In this document: piece by piece, positions 50,707-58,432 of the stretch
Position numbering within the stretch: position 1 is the stretch's first letter
Layout: each line of letters starts with the position of its first letter
NCBI RefSeq assembly: GCF_010729895.1
Contig: NZ_AP022612.1
Coordinates: forward strand, 2,418,001-2,482,000
Direction of reading: 5' to 3'
Length of the DNA: 64,000 nucleotides
Origin: Mycolicibacterium confluentis
GTDB lineage: Bacteria > Actinomycetota > Actinomycetes > Mycobacteriales > Mycobacteriaceae
Notes under the pieces: generated by a model
What the model was told of the DNA's origin: nothing
The model's database searches: none
What the model saw: only the letters and a program-made list of their open reading frames with translations
Translations under genes and position numbers: made by a program

Positions 50707-50720
50707 ACGAAGGGCCGGCA

Positions 50721-52268
50721 TTGGATTCGCGACGGGAAGAACTCACCTCGGTTGACGCCAGGACGGGTGAGGTGGCGTCACTGGCCACATCCAGCACACC
50801 ACCGGATGAGCTGACGTCGATGGCCCGCGACGCTGCGGCTGCGGTGCCCTATCTGTGCGGCCTGGGCCGGACCGGCCGCGCCGCGCTGCTCAACCAACTG
50901 GCCGATGCCCTGGAGCGACGACGGTCGGACATCGTCGACGTCGCCGACAAGGAGACCGCGCTGGGCGGCGTTCGCCTCAACGGTGAGCTCACCCGGACAT
51001 GTGTGCAGCTGCGATTCATGGCTGAGGTGGTGGCCGAGGGCAGTTACCTCAACGCGTCGATCGATCATCCCGGTGACACCCCGATGGGGGTGCGCCCGGA
51101 CCTGCGGAGAACATCCATCCCGATGGGCCCCGTGGCGGTCTTCGGGGCCAGTAATTTCCCCCTCGCGTTCAGCGTGCCCGGTGGCGACACCGCATCCGCG
51201 CTTGCCGCCGGGTGCCCGGTGATCGCAAAGGCGCATCCCTCCCACGTTGCGACATCGGCGCTGATCGCTGAGATCTGGCTGGATGAACTGCAGCGATTTG
51301 GCGCGCCCCCAGGGGTGTTCAGCATCGTTTATGGGATGGACGCCGGAACCGCGTTGATCCTTGACCCGAACATCAAGGCGGTCGGTTTCACGGGATCGCT
51401 GGCCGGCGGGCGCGCGCTCTTCGACCTGGCGGGCCGGCGGGAAACGCCGATCCCCTTCTACGGCGAGTTGGGCAGCGTCAATCCACTCGTGGTGACGGCA
51501 GCGGCCGCCGATGATCGCGGGGAGTCCATCGGTGCCGGTATCGCGGCATCGATGACACTGGGAGTCGGTCAGTTCTGCACCAAGCCCGGCCTGTTTCTGA
51601 TCCCGGCCTCCCCCGCGGGCGACCGAGTCGTCGAAGCGCTGGTCTCTGGTCTGCGCGGCGTCGAGCCCGCATACCCGTTGAATGCCGGGATCCGCGAGGC
51701 GTACCGCGAAGGAGTCGCTCGGATCGCCACCGTCGCAGAGGTTCTCGTGGGCCAGGCCACGACCGACGGTCGTCAGATCGGGCCAGTGCTGGCAGCCGCT
51801 GATGTCGAAGCGGTCGTTGGGGACGGACAACGTCTGCTCACCCACGAGATCTTTGGCCCCTTCGGCCTGTTGGTTCGGTACCGGGAGACAGCCGAAGTCC
51901 TCCGCGTGCTCAGAAGCCTTCCGGCCACCCTCACCGGTACCGTGCATGTCGGCGATGCCGATCAGGACGCGGCCGCGATCACCACCGAGCTCGAAAACCT
52001 CTCCGGCAGAATTGTTTACAATGGATACCCGACCGGGGTTGCGGTGTCGTGGTCGATGCAGCACGGCGGCCCCTATCCGGCATCCACGGTCTCCGCGTCG
52101 ACGTCGGTCGGTGCCGCCGCGGTCGGCCGTTGGATCCGCCCACTCTGCTACCAGGACGCGCCTCAGTCGGTGTTGCCCGACGAACTCCGAGACACTCCGT
52201 CGCAACCTCTTCCACGCCGGATAGACGGGCGTCTGATCACCCCCACCCCCCAACCAGGAGCCAACTGA
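50721..52268 (+). CDS. Aldehyde dehydrogenase (alpha-ketoglutaric semialdehyde type)
   Basis: A 515-residue aldehyde dehydrogenase of the branch that includes alpha-ketoglutaric semialdehyde dehydrogenases. FGASNFPLAFSVPGGDTASALAAG near residue 140 and AVGFTGSLAGGRALFDLA near 225 form the cofactor site. The general base glutamate is in FYGELGSVNPLVV near 252 and the nucleophilic cysteine in GVGQFCTKPGLF near 290. The C-terminal WSMQHGGPYPAST is characteristic of this branch. The start is probably TTG 50721 after GAAGGGCC, though a TTG at 50688 inside the operator is in frame. It precedes the DapA-type gene with a one-base overlap. Confidence 0.85.
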   Translation: MDSRREELTSVDARTGEVASLATSSTPPDELTSMARDAAAAVPYLCGLGRTGRAALLNQLADALERRRSDIVDVADKETALGGVRLNGELTRTCVQLRFMAEVVAEGSYLNASIDHPGDTPMGVRPDLRRTSIPMGPVAVFGASNFPLAFSVPGGDTASALAAGCPVIAKAHPSHVATSALIAEIWLDELQRFGAPPGVFSIVYGMDAGTALILDPNIKAVGFTGSLAGGRALFDLAGRRETPIPFYGELGSVNPLVVTAAAADDRGESIGAGIAASMTLGVGQFCTKPGLFLIPASPAGDRVVEALVSGLRGVEPAYPLNAGIREAYREGVARIATVAEVLVGQATTDGRQIGPVLAAADVEAVVGDGQRLLTHEIFGPFGLLVRYRETAEVLRVLRSLPATLTGTVHVGDADQDAAAITTELENLSGRIVYNGYPTGVAVSWSMQHGGPYPASTVSASTSVGAAAVGRWIRPLCYQDAPQSVLPDELRDTPSQPLPRRIDGRLITPTPQPGAN

Positions 52269-53179
52269 TGAGCCTCATCCGAGGTGCTATCCCCGTCGTG
52301 CCGACAGTGTTCAACGACGAGCACGAACTCGACTGTGCCGGACAACGGAGGGTCGTCGACTTCCTCGTCGACGCCCGCTCGGCCGCCATCTGCGCTATGG
52401 CGAACTACTCGGAGCAGTTCTCACTGACCGACACCGAGCGCGACGTCGTCGTCGAAACCACGATCGATCAGGCCGCGGGGCGGATTCCGGTCTGCGTGGC
52501 CACCAGTCACTACAGCGCCCGTGTCGCGGCGGAGCGCAGTCGGCGCGCTCAGGAACAGGGTGCGGCACTTGTGATGCTCATGCCCCCGTTCGTCGGCGCC
52601 TCGGTGACGGTCGACGAGCGAGGTGTCGTCGAGTACTTCACGCGCGTGGCCGAGGCCATCGACATCCCGATCATGATCCAGGATGCGCCGATGAGTCCGA
52701 CGCCGTTGTCGGCTGAACTGCTCGCTCGGCTCGCACGCACCATTCCGCACGTGCAGTACGCGAAGATCGAAGTGGCTCATGCCGCCGACAAGATCCGTCG
52801 AGTGCACCAGATGGCCGGGGAGGACATGCCCGGCCTCTACGACGGCGAGGAGGCGGTGACGCTCATCCCTGATCTGTTGGCCGGGGCTCAGGGCACGATG
52901 AGCAGTTCGATGATCCCAGAGATTCTGGCAGAGGCCATCCGACTGTTCCATGACGGCGAACGCGATGCGGCTCAGGGCGTCTGGGAGGATGCGCTGCCAT
53001 TGATTCAGTTCGAGAACCGCCAATGCGGCCTGCGGGCAACCAAGATTCTGCTCAAGGAGGGTGGCATCATCGGCAGCGATGCCACGCGCTCACCGATGCG
53101 CACAGTGCACCCGGACACCCGGGTCCAGCTCATCGAACTGGCCAAGCGGAAGAACGCACTCATCCTGCGATGGGCGTGA
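52268..53179 (+). CDS. DapA-family lyase/dehydratase
   Basis: A 303-residue dihydrodipicolinate synthase superfamily TIM-barrel protein. AIPVVPTVFNDEHELD is the usual N-terminal strand, and the Schiff-base lysine is in VQYAKIEVAHA near residue 165. The YNxP motif of true DapA is replaced by IMIQDAPMSP near 140, so it is not a lysine-pathway enzyme. With an alpha-ketoglutaric semialdehyde dehydrogenase-type gene before it and a sugar-acid dehydratase nearby, a 5-dehydro-4-deoxyglucarate dehydratase or a 2-keto-3-deoxy acid aldolase fits best. The ATG overlaps the ALDH stop (TGATG). Confidence 0.85.
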   Translation: MSLIRGAIPVVPTVFNDEHELDCAGQRRVVDFLVDARSAAICAMANYSEQFSLTDTERDVVVETTIDQAAGRIPVCVATSHYSARVAAERSRRAQEQGAALVMLMPPFVGASVTVDERGVVEYFTRVAEAIDIPIMIQDAPMSPTPLSAELLARLARTIPHVQYAKIEVAHAADKIRRVHQMAGEDMPGLYDGEEAVTLIPDLLAGAQGTMSSSMIPEILAEAIRLFHDGERDAAQGVWEDALPLIQFENRQCGLRATKILLKEGGIIGSDATRSPMRTVHPDTRVQLIELAKRKNALILRWA

Positions 53180-53260
53180 CCTCGCGCCATGGCGGTTGGA
53201 GCACCATCGCATCGGACGATCCGATCCGGTGAATGCTGCCAGGTGGCCGGCGGGACGGGC

Positions 53261-54025
53261 TCAGCTCGGGGATCCGAGCTCGAGCCCGATCTCGCGAGCC
53301 CCAGTGGTGACCAGGTCCACCCACTCCTGCTCGGGTCGCTGCTTCCAGCGGATGTAGGGCACCGAGACACTCAGCGCGGCAATCAACTTCCCCCGATGAT
53401 CACGCACAGGCGCGGCCACGCAGGTGACGTCCGGATTGGACTCACCGAACTCGAACGCGACACCACGCTGCCTGATCATCCGGATCTGGGCCATGATCTC
53501 CGCCGGATCGGTGATGCTGTTGGGGGTCAGCGATACGAGCGATTCCCGGGTCAGCATCTTGGCCAGCTCGGTGTCGTCGAGTGCTGCCAGGAGCACCTTT
53601 CCGATCGCCGTGCAGCTCGCCGGCAGCCGTCCGCCCACCTTCGATATGGTGTGGACGGCGAAGGTGCTGTCGACCTTGCAGAGGTAGACGATGCTGTCGT
53701 CGTCGAGCACGCCGAAGTTGACGGTCTCGTTGCAGCGGGCAGCAACTCGCTCCGTCACCCGCTGACCAACCTTGAGCAGGTCAAACTGATCGGCGAAGGC
53801 GAAGCCGAGCCGAAACGCGTTGATGCCCAGCTGATAGATCCCGTTGGCGTTGTCGCGTCGCAGATACTTCGTCGCGACCATGGTGGCCAGCAACTCATGA
53901 ACGGTGGTGCGGGGCAGGCCCGTGTGTTCCACGATCTGCGCAGACGTCAGGCCCTGTCCCCCATCGTCGATGAACATCTCGAGAATGCCGAAAGCGCGCA
54001 CGAGAGCCGGTGTCAGTCGTGTCAT
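53261..54025 (-). CDS. IclR family transcriptional regulator
   Basis: A 254-residue IclR regulator. The N-terminal winged helix reads TSAQIVEHTGLPRTTVHELLATM (residues 27-49). The C-terminal effector domain contains NFGVLDDDSIVYLCKVDS near 105, the LPASCTAIGKVLLAAL loop near 133 and VAAPVRDHRGKLIAALSVSVP near 210. ATG at 54025 has GGGGAGAGG upstream. It is divergent from the sugar-acid dehydratase gene, and 19-bp sites of matching sequence occur both there and in the SBP/ALDH promoter, so it most likely controls the whole island. The effector is probably a pathway intermediate. Confidence 0.9.
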   Translation of the reverse strand: MTRLTPALVRAFGILEMFIDDGGQGLTSAQIVEHTGLPRTTVHELLATMVATKYLRRDNANGIYQLGINAFRLGFAFADQFDLLKVGQRVTERVAARCNETVNFGVLDDDSIVYLCKVDSTFAVHTISKVGGRLPASCTAIGKVLLAALDDTELAKMLTRESLVSLTPNSITDPAEIMAQIRMIRQRGVAFEFGESNPDVTCVAAPVRDHRGKLIAALSVSVPYIRWKQRPEQEWVDLVTTGAREIGLELGSPS

Positions 54026-54126
54026 GGTGAGCCTCTCCCCGCATGATTTGAGTGGCACCGCGCAGGGTGCGCCTCCCCAACCTGAGTGGCCGAGTCTACC
54101 TATAGTTGTCCAATATATCTGTCCCA

Positions 54127-54145
54127 TTGTCAAAATTTCGAACAA
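54127..54145. promoter_or_regulatory. IclR-type operator 2 (IclR/dehydratase divergent promoter)
   Basis: TTGTCAAAATTTCGAACAA at 54127-54145 is a palindrome with TTGT...ACAA ends, matching the reverse complement of the site at 50688-50706 in 16 of 19 positions. It ends ten bases before the dehydratase ATG, suiting repression. A related half site, TTGTCCAATATATC, starts at 54106. Confidence 0.65.
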
Positions 54146-54154
54146 GGTGAAGCG

Positions 54155-55699
54155 ATGCCCACGGCGCAGAACGTCCCCACTCTGATTCAACTCGATCCGC
54201 GTGACAGCGTCGGGCTCACTCGTCAGCATCTACCGCGGGGCGCGGTGATCTCCACTGCCGCAGGAGAACTCACGTTGGTCTCGGAGGTTCCCCGCAGTCA
54301 CAAGGTCGCACTTCGCCCGATCGCCCGAGGCGAAGAGGTCCGACGGTACGGCCAGATCATCGGGTTTGCCGCCGCGGACATCCGAGCGGGCGAGCACGTG
54401 CATCTGCACAACCTCGAGTATCAGGAGTTCGATCGCGAATACGAATACTGCGTCGATGCACGGCCTGAAGAGGTGCTGCCCGCCAGTGAGCGTGCGACGT
54501 TCCGCGGCTACGTCCGCTCCGACGGGCGGGTCGGCACACGGAACTACATCGGCGTCCTCACCACGGTCAACTGTTCGGCCACCGCGGCCAAGCGGATCGT
54601 CGGACAGATCCGGCAGTCCGGCGTTCTCGAGGAGTACCCGAACATCGACGGGATCGTCGCCCTGACGCATGGCACGGGTTGCGGAATGGCTCAGGTCAGC
54701 CAGGGGATGGAGATCCTGAGGCGCACGATGCGAGGTTACCTGGGGCACCCTAACTTCGGTGGGTTCCTGGTGCTCGGGTTGGGGTGCGAGGACAACCAGA
54801 TCAGCATGCTGACCCGGGATGTGTCTCTGCGCGCGGATCTCCCGATCGCCTACTCCACGATCCAGGAGTTGGGCGGTACGGCAAAGACTGTGCAGGCCGG
54901 AGTCGCGGTCCTGCAGGGCATGTTCGAGCAGGTCAACCGCGCCCAGAGGGTGACCGTCCCCGCATCGGAGCTCATCCTGGGCACCAACTGCGGTGGGTCC
55001 GACGCGTTCTCCGGCATCACGGCAAATCCTGCGCTGGGCAACGCCGTCGATCGGCTGGTCCGGCAGGGCGGCGCGGCGATTGTGGGCGAAACGCCGGAGA
55101 TCTACGGCACCGAGCACATGTTGGTGCGACGGGCGGCGAGCGAAAGCGTGGCTACGAAGCTCCTCGAACGCATCGAGTGGTGGCGCCGCTACACCGAGAT
55201 GAATGACGGAACCATGGACAACAATCCGTCGCCCGGGAACAAAGATGGTGGGCTCACGACGATTCTCGAGAAGTCCCTTGGCGCGGTGGCAAAAGGCGGG
55301 ACGACGACGCTGCGTGAGGTTCTCGAGTACGCCGAACCGGTGACATCCAAGGGCTTCATCTTCATGGACACACCAGGATTCGACCCGGTGTCGGTGACAG
55401 GGATCATCGCCGGGGGCGCCAACCTGGTGTGCTTCACGACGGGGCGCGGGTCTGCGTTCGGATGCGCGCCGGTTCCGTCGCTGAAGCTGGCGACCAATTC
55501 TGAACTGTATGCCCGGATGACCGATGACATGGACATCAACTGCGGCGGAATCGCCGATGGCACCGCCACTGTGAGCGAGATCGGCGAGCAGATCTTCAAC
55601 GAGATCCTGCGTGTCGCATCGGGCACCCAGACCAAGAGCGAAGAATTCGGTTACGGCGATGAGGAATTCGTGCCGTGGCTCCTCGGCACAGTGATGTGA
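54155..55699 (+). CDS. UxaA/GarD-family altronate or galactarate dehydratase
   Basis: A 514-residue sugar-acid dehydratase. The N-terminal SAF domain (about 1-95) starts IQLDPRDSVGLTRQHLPRG. The second and C-terminal galactarate-dehydratase/altronate-hydrolase domains contain GYVRSDGRVGTRNYIGVLTTVNCSA near 123, LTHGTGCGM near 170, LGTNCGGSDAFSGITANPALG near 275, and TGRGSAFGCAPVPSLKLATN near 430. The cysteines (CSA, GCGM, NCGG, GCAP) likely bind iron. It removes water from an aldonate or aldarate to give a 2-keto-3-deoxy acid, upstream of the DapA-type and ALDH enzymes. ATG after AAGGTGAAGCG. Confidence 0.9.
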   Translation: MPTAQNVPTLIQLDPRDSVGLTRQHLPRGAVISTAAGELTLVSEVPRSHKVALRPIARGEEVRRYGQIIGFAAADIRAGEHVHLHNLEYQEFDREYEYCVDARPEEVLPASERATFRGYVRSDGRVGTRNYIGVLTTVNCSATAAKRIVGQIRQSGVLEEYPNIDGIVALTHGTGCGMAQVSQGMEILRRTMRGYLGHPNFGGFLVLGLGCEDNQISMLTRDVSLRADLPIAYSTIQELGGTAKTVQAGVAVLQGMFEQVNRAQRVTVPASELILGTNCGGSDAFSGITANPALGNAVDRLVRQGGAAIVGETPEIYGTEHMLVRRAASESVATKLLERIEWWRRYTEMNDGTMDNNPSPGNKDGGLTTILEKSLGAVAKGGTTTLREVLEYAEPVTSKGFIFMDTPGFDPVSVTGIIAGGANLVCFTTGRGSAFGCAPVPSLKLATNSELYARMTDDMDINCGGIADGTATVSEIGEQIFNEILRVASGTQTKSEEFGYGDEEFVPWLLGTVM

Positions 55700-55750
55700 C
55701 GACCCCGATCGATCTGCGTGGCGAAGACCTCCAGCCGGGCCGACCGGTGG

Positions 55751-56743
55751 TCAGCGACCTCGCGCCAGTCGGTACTGCTGCGCCACCAGATCGAGAATCT
55801 CCGGCGTCAGCATGCCGTTGGCGTACTCCACCCAGCACCAACTGCGGGTGATCGCCTGTCCCGACGGCCCCTCGGTCAGGGTGCCGAAGTAGTGCAGCGG
55901 ACTGCCCATGGTGTCGAATGCGAACGAATAGAGCTTTGCGCCATAGGAAGCCGTCAAGGTGACCAGTCGACCGGCGTCGTCGAACGCGGGTTCCGCGGTG
56001 ATGTCGTCGCGCGTGGTGGTGATTCCGTTCTTGACCTGATACCCGGGGCCGAACGCCAACTCGTCGCGGCCCTGCCAGAAACTGCCGCCGCCGATCTCGC
56101 CGTCGGAGTACTCGTGCAGCCAGGACACCCACATGCCCTGCAGCTTTCGGGCGATGGGCAGTTCGGTGTAGATCATGCCCTCAGGGCCATAGGCGAAGTC
56201 CTGGTGTGCGTACCCCGACACCTCGACGCCGTTGACGGTGCCGGTGGCGTACATGAGTTCATGGCGATAGAAGACATCGTGATCGATGCCGTCCTGTGCG
56301 GGCACGTGGGTGATCACCGCGTCACTGACGGTGCGGCCGTGGATCTCCCACCGTCCACCCGCGTCGAACCAGTGGAAACCGTCGTTGTCCCGTTCGATGC
56401 GCCCACTGGGATAGGTCGTCTGGACGAGTTCGTCACTGGCCGTGTACGTCAGTGGCTCGAACCAGTCGATGCCGGAGTACTCCGGGAAAAGATGTGGGGC
56501 GTTAGGGTCCAGAACCTTTGGCAGAGAGCGGAATCCACACACCGGCGACACCACGTGCGCCATGCCTGCGATGAAGTCGTCGGTTCCCCGCAGGCCCCAG
56601 TAGTTCTCGCCGCCGGCGTCACTGACGACCGCGCCGATCCAGATCCCGCTGAGATGGGCGCCAGTGTCGGGAGTCCAGTCGCGACGGTAGTGCGCCAAGG
56701 TCGGGGTGTGGCGGCGGACCTCGAAGTCAATGGTGTCGGTCAA
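55751..56743 (-). CDS. Conserved hypothetical protein (lipocalin/AttH-like beta-rich)
   Basis: A 330-residue protein rich in tryptophan, tyrosine and alternating beta patterns (WFEPLTYTASDELVQTTYP near 95, GGRWEIHGRTVSDAVITHV near 135). The layout resembles the two-domain lipocalin-like proteins found beside terpenoid and steroid catabolic genes in mycobacteria. No catalytic motif is visible. The start is a TTG at 56743 with GGGGAGAAGG upstream; an in-frame ATG at 56758 overlaps that ribosome site. It lies downstream of a truncated ABC binding-protein gene, suggesting the remnant of a larger catabolic cluster. Confidence 0.6.
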   Translation of the reverse strand: MTDTIDFEVRRHTPTLAHYRRDWTPDTGAHLSGIWIGAVVSDAGGENYWGLRGTDDFIAGMAHVVSPVCGFRSLPKVLDPNAPHLFPEYSGIDWFEPLTYTASDELVQTTYPSGRIERDNDGFHWFDAGGRWEIHGRTVSDAVITHVPAQDGIDHDVFYRHELMYATGTVNGVEVSGYAHQDFAYGPEGMIYTELPIARKLQGMWVSWLHEYSDGEIGGGSFWQGRDELAFGPGYQVKNGITTTRDDITAEPAFDDAGRLVTLTASYGAKLYSFAFDTMGSPLHYFGTLTEGPSGQAITRSWCWVEYANGMLTPEILDLVAQQYRLARGR

Positions 56744-56768
56744 CGTCCTTCTCCCCATGTCTGGTGTG

Positions 56769-57284
56769 TCATCCCGGTGCGGTCGGTCGCACGTGCCCTT
56801 CGGCGGTCGCGTAGATTGGACCGTGAACCGTCGCCGGAAATCCTTCGGGCGAACAGGAATTCACTTCCCACCCACCCGGCCAGCTGCTGTGACCACCATG
56901 GTGAGCTGGCGGCGAACTCGAACGCCGTTGTGGTGTACCGCGGGGGCATTCAGCCCAGGACGGACAGCGCGTCGGAACCTGGGCCACCTTCTCGACGAAG
57001 GGCCGCAGTGCGACACCGTTCTCCGACACCCACGGCCCGAAGATCACCAGGGCGTCCTCATCGACCAGTTGGTGGAATGCGTCGCGGACCGCCCCAAAAG
57101 CACCTTTGGGCAGGCCCTGCACCGCGCGGACGACGAACTCGACTGGACGATCCAGGATTTCGCGGTCGCGGAAGTCATCGGCGACGAGTTGCAGTGTCGG
57201 GAGGATGTTCTCGTCGAACCCGCCCTGCTCACCGAGGTAGTCGATCAGCAGACCGACGCGAGCTGGGGTCACTCCTGCCTTCAC
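56769..57284 (-). pseudogene. Truncated ABC-type substrate-binding protein
   Basis: From GTG 57284 (GGAGGGGCC upstream), the frame encodes VTPARVGLLIDYLGEQGGF, then LPTLQLVADDFRDREILDR and DEDALVIFGPWVSENGVAL, the N-terminal lobe of a type-1 periplasmic-binding-protein-like receptor of the branched amino-acid/amide type. After about residue 102 the sequence turns into serine/proline/arginine-rich codons, a sign of a frameshift or deletion. Related residues appear in another frame at 56900-56950. The full family is about 370-400 aa, so more than half is lost. No signal peptide is present, as in several mycobacterial relatives. Confidence 0.65.
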
Positions 57285-57500
57285 GGCCCCTCCCTGGACT
57301 GGGCGCTCTCGGCCGACGATCACGCTACTACGAGGGGAACGCAACCATGCCGGGATTCCTCAAGGTTCGGCTCAGACAGGTCGCCGCCACCCGAGGTGAC
57401 CGCGGGAGCGAACTGAGGACGTTCGACCCTCGCCGCATGGGTCGAGGGGTGGGATGGTCAGGGTGGCGAGCAGGAGGTCGTCGACGGACAGGACAATCCC

Positions 57501-57809
57501 ATGGCCAAACACTCCGTGAAATGGCGCAAGTCGCAGAAGGCACCCGCGGTGCAGGACGATGCCGACGACGTGAACAGGCAGGAGCCATCCGGTGCGAGGA
57601 TTGTGGTCCTCACCGACGATCCGCACCGGCGCGTGGTGATAGTGCCGGGTTGCCACATCGATTCATTGCCGCATGACGCAGGTACCTACTTCCTGGAGGC
57701 CGGCAACGAGTTGGTCGGGATGATCGTCGAGGGCGGGACCGTCGAGTATCGGTCCGAAGAACGCACCTACATTGTGCGGCTGTCCGACGTGTGGCATGCC
57801 GGTGAGTGA
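57501..57809 (+). CDS. Hypothetical protein
   Basis: A 102-residue soluble protein. The N-terminal 35 residues are polar and likely disordered (KHSVKWRKSQKAP). The rest has a beta-rich pattern, RIVVLTDDPHRRVVIVPGCHI then FLEAGNELVGMIVEGGTVEYRSEERTYIVRLSDVWHAG, which could be a small barrel. No family recognised. The 216 bp before it contain no gene I can support. Confidence 0.5.
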   Translation: MAKHSVKWRKSQKAPAVQDDADDVNRQEPSGARIVVLTDDPHRRVVIVPGCHIDSLPHDAGTYFLEAGNELVGMIVEGGTVEYRSEERTYIVRLSDVWHAGE

Positions 57810-57823
57810 CCGTTAGCGGCGTT

Positions 57824-58030
57824 TCAGAATTCGCAGGAACGACCGGCGCAGCCACCGCTGGACGTGGAATCAGTTTGGGCCAGAACGGGTCGGGCGAAAC
57901 ACCCGGCCAGCAGGCCGAGGTCGGTGCTGTCGTTCATCAATGTCGGCGAGTTGGGCAGGAACTCCAGGCCGCGCATCATCGTCGAGAAACGCTCAGCACA
58001 CTGCGCCGGCATGCGCGACCTCCCGGTCAT
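57824..58030 (-). pseudogene. Ribonucleotide reductase relic with internal deletion
   Basis: The 68-codon frame carries FSTMMRGLEFLPNSPTLMN followed by STDLGLLAGCFARPVL, which matches the start of the catalytic barrel in class I/II ribonucleotide reductase large subunits (FLPNSPTLMNAG...LSGCF). It then runs straight into SSGGCAGRSCEF and a stop, closely resembling the C-terminal redox tail (CxxxxC) of these enzymes. Several hundred codons between the two parts are missing. It cannot be functional. Start ATG at 58030 is tentative. Confidence 0.65.
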
Positions 58031-58061
58031 TGCCGCGGACTTCGTTGCCTGATCCGAATTC

Positions 58062-58328
58062 CTACGAAGTCGTGTCGCGGGAGATCTCCGACTGGACCGC
58101 TCCGAACCGATGGCGCGCCCGCTCATCGGCGGCCTCCTGCTCCTCATCGGTGACGACGACCGCGTCTGGACCGGGAAACACCGTCGCCACGTGGTCGTTG
58201 TCGAGCCAGCGCACCACATACGGTGGCGAACCATCGGCGGAGTGGACCTCAGTGATCAGACCCCGCTGGTCTCGTCGGCCGATGGTCGTGCCCTTGATCA
58301 CCAGCCAGTCGCCAACCTTCGCCCTCAT
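58062..58328 (-). CDS. DUF1918 domain protein
   Basis: An 88-residue protein whose first 60 residues form the DUF1918 domain: MRAKVGDWLVIKG, then RGLITEVHSADGSPPYVVRWLDNDHVATVFPGPDAVV. The fold is a small SH3-like barrel. Actinobacteria usually carry one or more copies; the function is unestablished. The C-terminal 28 residues are charged and helical (EEQEAADERARHRFGAVQ), an extra compared with the minimal family of about 60 aa. Confidence 0.85.
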   Translation of the reverse strand: MRAKVGDWLVIKGTTIGRRDQRGLITEVHSADGSPPYVVRWLDNDHVATVFPGPDAVVVTDEEQEAADERARHRFGAVQSEISRDTTS

Positions 58329-58432
58329 CAGCAGTCCCCTTCCGGTCGGGGTTCAATCGTGCGCGCACCCGGTACCTCGGCGGCAAGAGCAGCAGGCCAC
58401 CACGCCCTATGGACCAAGGTCCCTCAGGCCCC

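Noticed and set aside
55718-57676. 652-codon plus-strand frame opposite the lipocalin-like gene
   Set aside because: Anti-sense artefact: the composition is arginine/valine-rich without domains, while the minus strand carries a protein with a coherent beta-rich pattern and a strong ribosome site.
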